Source: Hymenobacter wooponensis
Lineage (GTDB): Bacteria; Bacteroidota; Bacteroidia; Cytophagales; Hymenobacteraceae
Direction of reading: 5' to 3'
Length of the DNA stretch: 64,000 bases
Assembly (NCBI RefSeq): GCF_004745865.1
Contig: NZ_SRKZ01000001.1
Location: forward strand, 1,364,001-1,428,000
The notes below the pieces were generated by a model. That model searched no databases and was not told where the DNA came from. It worked only from the letters and a program-made list of their open reading frames with translations. This document shows positions 56,092 to 62,895 of the stretch, piece by piece. Positions within the stretch are counted from its first letter, which is position 1, and each line of letters starts with the position of its first letter. The translations under genes were made by a program, and so were the position numbers.

Positions 56092-56128
56092 AAAAAAGCC
56101 GCTCTGCAGTACGCAGAGCGGCTTTTTT
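56092..56128 (-). terminator. Terminator of ndk
   Basis: Perfect 16-bp stem (56092-56107 with 56113-56128), core GCCGCTCTGC, loop AGTAC, followed by GCGCAATATAGG. Near-duplicate of the terminator at 50937-50971, in the same orientation. Confidence 0.92.
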
Positions 56129-56151
56129 GCGCAATATAGGCGCTAGGGCAA

Positions 56152-56571
56152 TTAGAATTGCTCGTCAGCCGAGAAGAAGAAGTCGCCTTCAATCTGTGCG
56201 TTTTCGTCGGAGTCAGAACCGTGCACGGCGTTGGCCTCAATGCTCTTGGCGTACTTCTTACGGATGGTGCCTTCAGCAGCTTGGGCGGGGTTGGTAGCGC
56301 CAATCAGGGTGCGGAAGTCAGCTACGGCGTTGTCCTTCTCCAGGATAGCTGCCACGATGGGGCCCGAAGACATGTACTTCACCAGGTCGCCGTAGAAAGG
56401 GCGCTCAGCGTGTACTTCGTAGAATTTACCAGCACGCTCAGGAGTCAAACGTACTTTTTTCAGCGACACGATGCGGAAACCACCCTCTTCGATCATGCTC
56501 AGGATACCACCGATGTGGTTTTCCTGGGTAGCGTCGGGCTTAATCATCGTGAACGTGCGGTTGGTGGCCAT
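56152..56571 (-). CDS. ndk: Nucleoside diphosphate kinase
   Basis: A 139-residue enzyme that transfers phosphate from ATP to NDPs to balance NTP and dNTP pools. The active-site His117 lies in NAVHGSDS; the N-terminal [19 protein letters not shown] is typical. Full length. A minus-strand -7 element lies 67 bases upstream of the start. Monocistronic with its own terminator. Confidence 0.97.
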   Translation of the reverse strand: MATNRTFTMIKPDATQENHIGGILSMIEEGGFRIVSLKKVRLTPERAGKFYEVHAERPFYGDLVKYMSSGPIVAAILEKDNAVADFRTLIGATNPAQAAEGTIRKKYAKSIEANAVHGSDSDENAQIEGDFFFSADEQF

Positions 56572-56943
56572 ACTAGTGGGGCTAAAGTTGGGGTTGGAAT
56601 AAAATCGTGAGGAGCCACAAACAGGAAGTTTGCGGCCGCAAAAGTAGCCGTTTTATTTGGTGTGGTGAAGCCCCAACGGTTTTCACCCAAGGCCCAAGGG
56701 CCCTCTACAGGTAATGCTATTGACGAACCGCTCCCATTATTGAACCTTATCTCGGCGCTACTGCTTCTGCTTTTTATGCAGAAGGTAACGCTTACGGCTC
56801 CTAGGCCTAGTCGTTACGGAGTTAACAACCAGCTAAATGCACCAATCTGAGGCCGGTTTTGTTGATACCCGGATTATTTCCGACTTTTGCCGTCTTTGTA
56901 CGCGGCCTAACCGACCGAATTTCAGTCACCTACCCCGTAGGCA
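56572..56943. other. Divergent promoter region of ndk and nrnA
   Basis: 372 bp without a supported gene. It contains the ndk -7 element and, near 56883-56898, CGACTTTTGCC and GTCTTTGTAC, which resemble but do not match TANNTTTG and may serve nrnA. A CCTAGGCCTAGTC motif occurs near 56801. Confidence 0.5.
56638..56646 (-). promoter_or_regulatory. -7 element TACTTTTGC for ndk
   Basis: Minus-strand match to TANNTTTG plus C; the leader would be about 60 bases. Confidence 0.6.
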
Positions 56944-57987
56944 ATGTCCACAATATCTGAGTTGAAGGAGCTGCTAGCGCAGCCCCGGCAGATCTTCATC
57001 ACCACACACCACAAGCCCGACGCCGACGCGCTGGGCTCTTCCCTAGGCCTAGCGGGCTACCTTCGCAAGAAGGGCCACTCCGTTACGGTTGTCACGCCTT
57101 CCGACTATCCGAGCTTTCTGGCTTGGATGCCCGGCAACGACGAAGTGGTAGTGTACGAACCGCGCAAAAATGATGCGCAGGTGCGTGAAATCATCGGCAC
57201 GGCCGAAGTGCTTTTCTGCCTTGACTTTTCCTGTCTGGGCCGCATTAGCGAGCTAGGTGAGTACGTGCGGCAGGCGCCGGGCACCAAGGTGCTCATCGAC
57301 CACCACCAGGAACCCGAGGAGTTTGCCGACCTCGATTACTCCAACTCCAAAGCAGCCGCTACCGCTGAGTTGGTGTTTGAAGTAATTCGAGACTTGGGCG
57401 ACCAAAACCTGATTGACACGGGTATTGGCGAATGCCTGTATGCCGGCATCATGACGGATACGGGCTCGTTCCGCCACCCTAGCACGTCCCGCAATGTGCA
57501 CCTAATTATTGCCGAGCTGCTCAACGCAGGAATTAATCTCTCCGACGTACACCGCCGCATTTACGATTCCCATTCTGAGGAGCGCCTGCGCTTCCTGGGC
57601 TTCGTACTGAAAGATAAGCTAGTGGTGCTGCGCGAGTACAACACGGCCTACATTGCTATTACCGCCGACGAGTTGCGCCAGTACCATTCTAAAACTGGTG
57701 ATACCGAAGGGCTTGTAAACTTTGCTCTGAGCATTGAGGGCATTGTATTTGCGGCTGTATTCATTGACCGGGGCCAAGCCATTAAAATTTCTTTCCGCTC
57801 CGTTGGAGACTTCTCCGTGAGCGAGTTTTCGCGCCGTCACTTTGAGGGCGGTGGCCATCATAATGCAGCAGGCGGAATCAGCCATATTCCGCTCAACGGC
57901 ACAGTAGACCGCTTTCTGGGCCTCCTTCCACAGTACCAAGCCGACCTAGTTACGGCTCCGTTGGCGGTGGTGCCGCCAACGGCATAA
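56944..57987 (+). CDS. nrnA: DHH-family oligoribonuclease/PAP phosphatase (NrnA-like)
   Basis: 347 residues. DHH domain: THHKPDADALGSSLGLAGYL, LFCLDFSCLGR, then the catalytic IDHHQEP and IMTDTGSFRHPST. DHHA1 domain at the C-terminus with the substrate motif GGGHHNAAGG. Family members degrade nano-RNAs (2-5 nt) and dephosphorylate 3'-phosphoadenosine 5'-phosphate. Cytoplasmic, Mn-dependent. The stop lies 48 bp before the first FKBP gene. Confidence 0.93.
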   Translation: MSTISELKELLAQPRQIFITTHHKPDADALGSSLGLAGYLRKKGHSVTVVTPSDYPSFLAWMPGNDEVVVYEPRKNDAQVREIIGTAEVLFCLDFSCLGRISELGEYVRQAPGTKVLIDHHQEPEEFADLDYSNSKAAATAELVFEVIRDLGDQNLIDTGIGECLYAGIMTDTGSFRHPSTSRNVHLIIAELLNAGINLSDVHRRIYDSHSEERLRFLGFVLKDKLVVLREYNTAYIAITADELRQYHSKTGDTEGLVNFALSIEGIVFAAVFIDRGQAIKISFRSVGDFSVSEFSRRHFEGGGHHNAAGGISHIPLNGTVDRFLGLLPQYQADLVTAPLAVVPPTA

Positions 57988-58035
57988 TTCGGCGTAACTT
58001 GGCCGCATAGTTTGTCTAACCCCCTAAACCCTTTC

Positions 58036-59085
58036 ATGCTCTTCCAACGCAACTTTCTGAGCCTGGCCCTCGCTGCTGGTGTTCTGGGCCTCGCTTCCTG
58101 CAACAAGGGCGGCGGCGATTTCGCCAAAACCAAGTCGGGCATCGAGTACAAAGTATTCAAAAAAGAAGGCAGCAAGTACGACTCCCGCGAGATTAGCGCG
58201 GATGGCGACGCTACCTACAAAGACCGGATTGGCAAGATCATGGCGCTGCACGTGGAGTACCGCACCGGCAAAGACTCGGTGTTGTTCAACTCGCGTAAAC
58301 AGCAGATGGGCTTCCCAGTGCGTGTGCCGCTTGACTCCGTGCGCAAAGCCCAGAAGGGTGGCCTAGAAGAAGCTATTTCCTTGCTGCAACCCGGCGACTC
58401 GGCCGTGTTCCGCTTTAATGTAGATACCATCTTCGCTAAGTCGTTCCGCCAGCCGGTGCCGCCTTTCATGCAGAAAGCCGGTAAAACCATGACCATGTTC
58501 GTGAAAGTGGACAAGATCCAGAGCCGCGACGAAGCCATGGCCGACGTGCAGAAGATGCAGGTGGAGCAGCAGAAGAAAATGCAGGTCTACGCTAAGCAGC
58601 AGCTTAAGAAAGACGACGTAGTACTGCAGGACTATATCAAGAAGAACAACCTGAACGCTCAGAAAGACACTTCAGGTGTGTACTACGTAGTGACGCAGCC
58701 CGGCTCGGGTGCTAAGCCCAAGGCTGGCCAGATTGTGTCGGTACAGTATAAAGGCACCTTGCTCGATGGCAAAGAGTTTGACTCTTCAGCTAAGGGCAAC
58801 GGCGGCAAGCCTATTGAGTTTCCCATTGGCGTAGGCCAGGTAATTCCAGGCTGGGATAAAGCCATTCCGCTCCTGAACAAGGGCTCGAAAGCGACTATCC
58901 TGATTCCTTCGTCGCTGGCCTACGGGCAGCGCGGTGCGGGGGCTAACATCCCGGCCGATGCTGTTCTGCGCTTTGATGTAGAACTAGTAGACGTGAAGAA
59001 TGCACCGCCGCAGCCCGCTGGCCCTAGCCAGGCTGACATTCAGCGGCAGATTGAGCAAATGCAACAGCAACAGCAGGGTCGATAA
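58036..59085 (+). CDS. FKBP-type peptidyl-prolyl isomerase lipoprotein, two-domain
   Basis: 349 residues from ATG 58036 (TTG 58012 is less likely). Lipobox GLASC, Cys22. Residues ~55-175 (IMALHVEYRTGKDSVLF, GGLEEAISLLQPGDSAVF, KTMTMFVKVDKIQ) follow the strand order of a degenerate FKBP fold. After a coiled Lys/Gln-rich linker, residues ~225-325 are a canonical FKBP domain (VSVQYKGTLLDGKEFDSS, IPGWDKAIPLLNKGSKATIL, SLAYGQRGAGANIPADAVLR). Gln-rich tail. Probably an envelope chaperone for exported proteins. First of five consecutive FKBP genes; terminator follows. Confidence 0.92.
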   Translation: MLFQRNFLSLALAAGVLGLASCNKGGGDFAKTKSGIEYKVFKKEGSKYDSREISADGDATYKDRIGKIMALHVEYRTGKDSVLFNSRKQQMGFPVRVPLDSVRKAQKGGLEEAISLLQPGDSAVFRFNVDTIFAKSFRQPVPPFMQKAGKTMTMFVKVDKIQSRDEAMADVQKMQVEQQKKMQVYAKQQLKKDDVVLQDYIKKNNLNAQKDTSGVYYVVTQPGSGAKPKAGQIVSVQYKGTLLDGKEFDSSAKGNGGKPIEFPIGVGQVIPGWDKAIPLLNKGSKATILIPSSLAYGQRGAGANIPADAVLRFDVELVDVKNAPPQPAGPSQADIQRQIEQMQQQQQGR

Positions 59086-59109
59086 GCACCGATTCGGCTA
59101 GCACATTAC

Positions 59110-59142
59110 CCCCGGTCCGGTGCAACCGGGCCGGGGCTTTTT
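59110..59142 (+). terminator. Terminator after the first FKBP gene
   Basis: 11-bp GC stem (59110-59120 with 59126-59136, one wobble), loop TGCAA, followed by CTTTTTG. Confidence 0.85.
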
Positions 59143-59171
59143 GTATCTCCACTTTGACAGCCTCTTTCTCT

Positions 59172-59693
59172 ATGCGTAAGCACCTATTGTTTTCTCGTTT
59201 ACGGCCGACGTTGCTACTCGTGCTGTTTTTCTCGCTCACTTCGCCACTGTTGTTTTCCTGTATGAAAAACAACGACCCGGCATTAGACACCACTGATTAT
59301 TCGGCCCGCGATGAGGAAATTATTAAGGCCTATATCGCAGCCAATAATTTAACGGCTCAGCGTCAGGCGTCAGGGTTGTACGTTGTGATTACTGAACCTG
59401 GAACGCAGCCTCTGCCTGTGAAAGGTCAGATGGTATACGTGCTCTATACGGGTACAACCCTCGACGGTAAAGTGTTTGACTCTACGGCCAGCCGCGGCAA
59501 CACCCCGTTCAACTTTCCTATTGGCATGGGGAAAGTAATTGCTGGCTGGGATGAAGGCATTGCATTGCTTGGCAAAGGCGGTAAAGCTACGCTTCTCATT
59601 CCCTCTGGCCTGGCCTATGGTCCTTATGCCGTTGGGCCTATTGCACCTAACTCGGTGTTGCGCTTTGATGTCGAGCTGACAGATATTAAGTAA
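59172..59693 (+). CDS. FKBP-type peptidyl-prolyl isomerase lipoprotein
   Basis: 173 residues from ATG 59172 (TTG 59154 rejected). Signal with lipobox LLFSC, Cys30. A short helix (DEEIIKAYIAANNLTAQ) precedes one complete FKBP domain: VYVLYTGTTLDGKVFDST, AGWDEGIALLGKGGKATLLI, SGLAYGPYAVGPIAPNSVLR. Second of five FKBP genes; 53 bp to the next. Confidence 0.92.
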   Translation: MRKHLLFSRLRPTLLLVLFFSLTSPLLFSCMKNNDPALDTTDYSARDEEIIKAYIAANNLTAQRQASGLYVVITEPGTQPLPVKGQMVYVLYTGTTLDGKVFDSTASRGNTPFNFPIGMGKVIAGWDEGIALLGKGGKATLLIPSGLAYGPYAVGPIAPNSVLRFDVELTDIK

Positions 59694-59746
59694 TTTCAGG
59701 ACGGCGAACCTGTTGTTGGCTTCGCTACTATTTTCTGCTTCACCCC

Positions 59747-60325
59747 ATGCGTAACGTATTTTCCCTGGCTCGCCCTACCCTAGTACTTCGGTTAGCCGCT
59801 TTGTTATTAGTAGCGGCACCAGTTCTTTCTGCCTGCGACTCGAAAGGCAGCATAGCCAAGCAGACCGAGAAACTCCTTGAACAACAGAAAGCCGCTGATG
59901 AAGCTAGCATCCAAGCCTACTTAACTCGGCACAACATCAACGGCTCCAGCTATACACGCACCTCTACCGGCCTTTATCTGATAAACGTGACGGATGGTCC
60001 TGCAAGCAACCCTCTAATCAAAGCTGGACAGAAAGTTACTACTGTGTACGTAGGAAAGTACATCGGTGAAACTACCGAGAACCAGGAATTCGACAATTCT
60101 AGCAACAACCGGACAGCTTGTGGCTGCCTGAACTTTGTGTCGGGAGCAAACAGTGTCATTGCTGGTTGGGAGGAAGCTGCTCTGCTTATGCGAAAAGGTG
60201 ATCGGAAAATCCTTTTAATACCTTCAAGCTTGGCAACTATGTCTAATGGAGCCTTCTTACTTGCTTCTCAAGGCATTGCAGCACAGCCTTTGCTGTTCGA
60301 TATGGAAGTAACCGACGTTAAATAA
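59747..60325 (+). CDS. Divergent FKBP-like lipoprotein
   Basis: 192 residues. Lipobox VLSAC, Cys30. A helix (DEASIQAYLTRHNINGSS) precedes an FKBP-like domain with altered motifs: TTVYVGKYIGETTENQEFDN, SVIAGWEEAALLMRKGDRKI and LLIPSSLATMSN where AYG normally lies. A CGC pair (TACGCLNF) is unusual. The isomerase pocket may be impaired, so a binding or chaperone role is possible (inference). The next FKBP gene starts 8 bp downstream, so these two are cotranscribed. Confidence 0.82.
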   Translation: MRNVFSLARPTLVLRLAALLLVAAPVLSACDSKGSIAKQTEKLLEQQKAADEASIQAYLTRHNINGSSYTRTSTGLYLINVTDGPASNPLIKAGQKVTTVYVGKYIGETTENQEFDNSSNNRTACGCLNFVSGANSVIAGWEEAALLMRKGDRKILLIPSSLATMSNGAFLLASQGIAAQPLLFDMEVTDVK

Positions 60326-60333
60326 ACCCCTAC

Positions 60334-60831
60334 ATGGTCTGTACTCCTCAATACTGGTTTTTGAGACTGGCATTGCTCTTAGGAGCAGGAGGAGTTATGA
60401 GCCCGGTGCTAGGCCAGCAGGCTCTCCCTACTACACCAGTTCAAGCCCCAACTGATAGTCTGCTAGGTAGGGCAACGCAAACTAAGTCGGGGCTGCGCTA
60501 TGCGGTGCGGCACCCTGGTAATGGGCCCACCGCTCACTCCGGCGACAAGGTAACGGTGCATTACACCGGCTTCCTACCGAATGGCCACGTCTTCGACGCC
60601 TCCGTGAAACAAGGGGGACCATTGAAGGTACGCGTAGGCCGAGGAGAGGTAATAAAGGGCTGGGACGAGGCGTTGCAGCTGCTGCCAGAAGGAACTAGGG
60701 CCCGCATCTGGATTCCGGCCCGACTAGCCTACGCGGCCAAAGGCGTCCGGGACCCGGATGACGACCGCCGCTACTTAGTTCCACCACAAACCGACCTGGT
60801 GTTTGAAGTGGAGATTTTAAGAGTAAGATAG
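60334..60831 (+). CDS. Secreted FKBP-type peptidyl-prolyl isomerase
   Basis: 165 residues with a signal peptide (WFLRLALLLGAGGVM, cleavage near VLGQQ). One FKBP domain: TKSGLRYAVRHPGNGPTAHS, VTVHYTGFLPNGHVFDAS, IKGWDEALQLLPEGTRARIW, IPARLAYAAKGV, and an unusual acidic insert DPDDDRR before the last strands. Likely periplasmic. Fourth of five. A hairpin (TGGCCCCGC/GCGGGGCCA, 60844-60852 and 60873-60881) follows without a T-tract. Confidence 0.9.
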   Translation: MVCTPQYWFLRLALLLGAGGVMSPVLGQQALPTTPVQAPTDSLLGRATQTKSGLRYAVRHPGNGPTAHSGDKVTVHYTGFLPNGHVFDASVKQGGPLKVRVGRGEVIKGWDEALQLLPEGTRARIWIPARLAYAAKGVRDPDDDRRYLVPPQTDLVFEVEILRVR

Positions 60832-60966
60832 TTTACTACGTGCTGGCCCCGCTGATCTGTATGATGCAGACGGCGGGGCCACATGTTGTACAATCATAAA
60901 GTTAAATCCGGCTCTGTTTTGCATTGCACAGGTATCAATTGACGCCTAGTGCATAATATACTCTGT

Positions 60967-61935
60967 ATGCTTTCCTTCCCTCGTATACTTACCGCGTGGC
61001 CTACGTTGCTGGGCATGGCGGCCCTAATGTCTTTCCAAGGCGACCCGAACAGCTTCAACAGGCTGCGCTCTGGTGTAGAGTACCGCATTTATCAACGGGA
61101 AAACGGTAAATACGTGCGCCGCCCTGCCCAAGCACCCACCGGTGACGCAACCTATGCCAGCCGCATAGGCAAAATCATTAGCCTGCACATGGAGTTCCGC
61201 ACTGGCCGCGACTCGGTGCTGATGAGCTCTCGTCAGCAGCCCGGTGGTCAGCCCGCTCGGGTGCCTCTCGATACGATTCGCAACGCTCAGCGCGGCGGTA
61301 TTGAAGAGGCGGTATCCTTGCTGCAGCCCGGCGACTCAGCGGTATTTCGCTTCAATGCCGATACAGTATTTGCCAAGTCATTCCGGCAGCCCGTGCCGCC
61401 CTTCATCCGGAAGGCAGGCAATACCCTCGTGGTGGTGGCTAAAGTAGACAAGATCCAGACCCAGGAGGCAGCCATGCAGGAGGTGCAGGAAATGATGCGC
61501 CAAGCCCAGGAAAAAGAGAAACAGCAGGCAACTCAGCGGCTGGTGCAGGAAGATACTCGCATTCAGGCCTACCTTAAACAGAACAAGCTGAAAGGGGTAA
61601 AAGCGCCGGGCGGAGTCTACTACGTGGTTACGAAACCCAGCACGGGCGTTAAGCCCCAGGCCGGCCAAACCGTGTCTGTGCTCTACAAGGGCATGTTGCT
61701 GGATGGGAAAGTCTTTGACTCGTCGGAGCGCAATGGCAACCAGCCAATTGAATTTCCACTAGGCCAGGGGCGCGTGATTCCGGGCTGGGACCAAGGCATT
61801 GCCCTGCTCAACAAGGGTAGCAAAGCCGTACTGCTTATTCCTTCCTCCCTGGCCTACGGCCCCCGCGGAGCTGGTGCCGACATCCCCCCGAATGCTATTC
61901 TTCGCTTCGACGTGGAACTGGTGAATGTGAAGTAA
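60967..61935 (+). CDS. FKBP-type peptidyl-prolyl isomerase, two-domain
   Basis: 322 residues from ATG 60967 (GTG 60949 rejected because it precedes the signal peptide). Signal MLSFPRILTAWPTLLGMAAL with no clear lipobox. Paralogue of the first gene in the cluster: same degenerate N-terminal FKBP-like region (ISLHMEFRTGRDSVLM, FAKSFRQPVPPFIRKAG), a Gln/Glu-rich helix, then a canonical FKBP domain (SVLYKGMLLDGKVFDSSE, IPGWDQGIALLNKGSKAVLL, SLAYGPRGAGADIPPNAILR). Fifth of five; ends beside a long inverted repeat. Confidence 0.92.
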   Translation: MLSFPRILTAWPTLLGMAALMSFQGDPNSFNRLRSGVEYRIYQRENGKYVRRPAQAPTGDATYASRIGKIISLHMEFRTGRDSVLMSSRQQPGGQPARVPLDTIRNAQRGGIEEAVSLLQPGDSAVFRFNADTVFAKSFRQPVPPFIRKAGNTLVVVAKVDKIQTQEAAMQEVQEMMRQAQEKEKQQATQRLVQEDTRIQAYLKQNKLKGVKAPGGVYYVVTKPSTGVKPQAGQTVSVLYKGMLLDGKVFDSSERNGNQPIEFPLGQGRVIPGWDQGIALLNKGSKAVLLIPSSLAYGPRGAGADIPPNAILRFDVELVNVK

Positions 61936-62021
61936 GAGGTATAACGTATCAGGGGGTGGAATATCCGGTTGGTGTTAAGTGTACACAAGCTGGTATTCCA
62001 CCCCCTGGTACGTTATACCTC
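61936..62021. repeat. Long inverted repeat between convergent FKBP and recO genes
   Basis: 28-base arms 61936-61963 and 61994-62021 pair with one mismatch or wobble; the arm contains GAGGTATAACGTA and CAGGGGGTGGAATA. The 30-base spacer contains no GGCCTA. It fills the entire gap between the two stop codons. No T-tract, so not a standard terminator. Confidence 0.85.
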
Positions 62022-62022
62022 A

Positions 62023-62745
62023 TTACAGCTCCGCCAGCACCTCCGACAGAACAGAAAGGGAACGAACGTCGCCGAGGCGCTCTACGTGCAGCTGATAGTA
62101 GCGAATAAGCACCCCCAGCAATTCCCGCCGAACGCGGCCATTGGGGATTTGAGCGGTGTCTGGAGTGCGAAGCAAATCATCAAAATGCTGCTCGAATTCC
62201 TGGAAGCGCAGGGCCGTGGGGCCGTGTCCGATGGTAGCGCCGGGTACCTCTGCGCCAAAGGCTACCTGGGAGGTAATCTGCTCACCGGTTTCGGGGCCGA
62301 AGCCTAGGTACTGACTTAGCTGCAACAGAAATATCAAGGCAAAATTCTCAAACCCTTCCTCCTGCCGGTCGAAGGCCAGGATAGAGTCGTGGAGAAAATT
62401 GAAGAGCGGCTCGTTTTCTTCTTCTTCCAGCAACACTCGGCTCACTACCTCGGAGAGGAACAGGGCAATACTGCTCTTGCGCACATCGTAGGGCAGCGTG
62501 CGGAAGGGCTCCGCGCAGCGATACTCGGAAAGGCGCGTAATGCCCCCCTGCCGCGAGGTATAGGCCACCAGATCCAGCATGGTGAAAGGCTGGAAAAGCG
62601 CAATGCGTCCGGGCGGCTTAGCCTTACGCACCCCATTTACGAGGTAGCTCTGCAGCCCCAGCCGTTCGGTATAAATCCGGGCAATTATGCTGGTTTCACG
62701 GTAACGGATGAAGTTAAGAACAATACCGCGGGTCTTGATTAACAT
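62023..62745 (-). CDS. recO: DNA repair protein RecO
   Basis: 240 residues. N-terminal OB fold (LIKTRGIVLNFIRYRETSII, ARIYTERLGLQSYLVNGVRK) and a helical C-domain (FALIFLLQLSQYLGFGPETG). RecO loads RecA on SSB-coated single-stranded DNA in the RecFOR pathway. Full length. The zinc-binding Cys set found in some RecO proteins is absent. The PorZ-like gene lies upstream on the same strand, 150 bp away. Confidence 0.94.
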   Translation of the reverse strand: MLIKTRGIVLNFIRYRETSIIARIYTERLGLQSYLVNGVRKAKPPGRIALFQPFTMLDLVAYTSRQGGITRLSEYRCAEPFRTLPYDVRKSSIALFLSEVVSRVLLEEEENEPLFNFLHDSILAFDRQEEGFENFALIFLLQLSQYLGFGPETGEQITSQVAFGAEVPGATIGHGPTALRFQEFEQHFDDLLRTPDTAQIPNGRVRRELLGVLIRYYQLHVERLGDVRSLSVLSEVLAEL

Positions 62746-62895
62746 GCAGTGGGGAGCTTAGGTGGTGTCTTAAGTACGGTTGCGGGCCCAGGTTGGCCAA
62801 TTAGCCTTACTGCTGGCCCAGCAAATAAGAACAAGCGCTGTAAGCTCGCCCGTTCCCCAAAAACAGCTTCTAGGCCACTATTTACGTGGCCCGCG

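Larger units (their letters stand above)
55650..56151. other. Intergenic region between the NHL gene and ndk
   Basis: 502 bp without a gene: the NHL promoter near 55690, an A/T-rich stretch around 55960-56030, and the ndk terminator at 56092-56128. Nothing else recognisable. Confidence 0.6.

Noticed and set aside
61936..62021. Reading the long inverted repeat as a standard Rho-independent terminator
   Set aside because: No T-tract on either strand and a 30-base loop; listed as a repeat instead.
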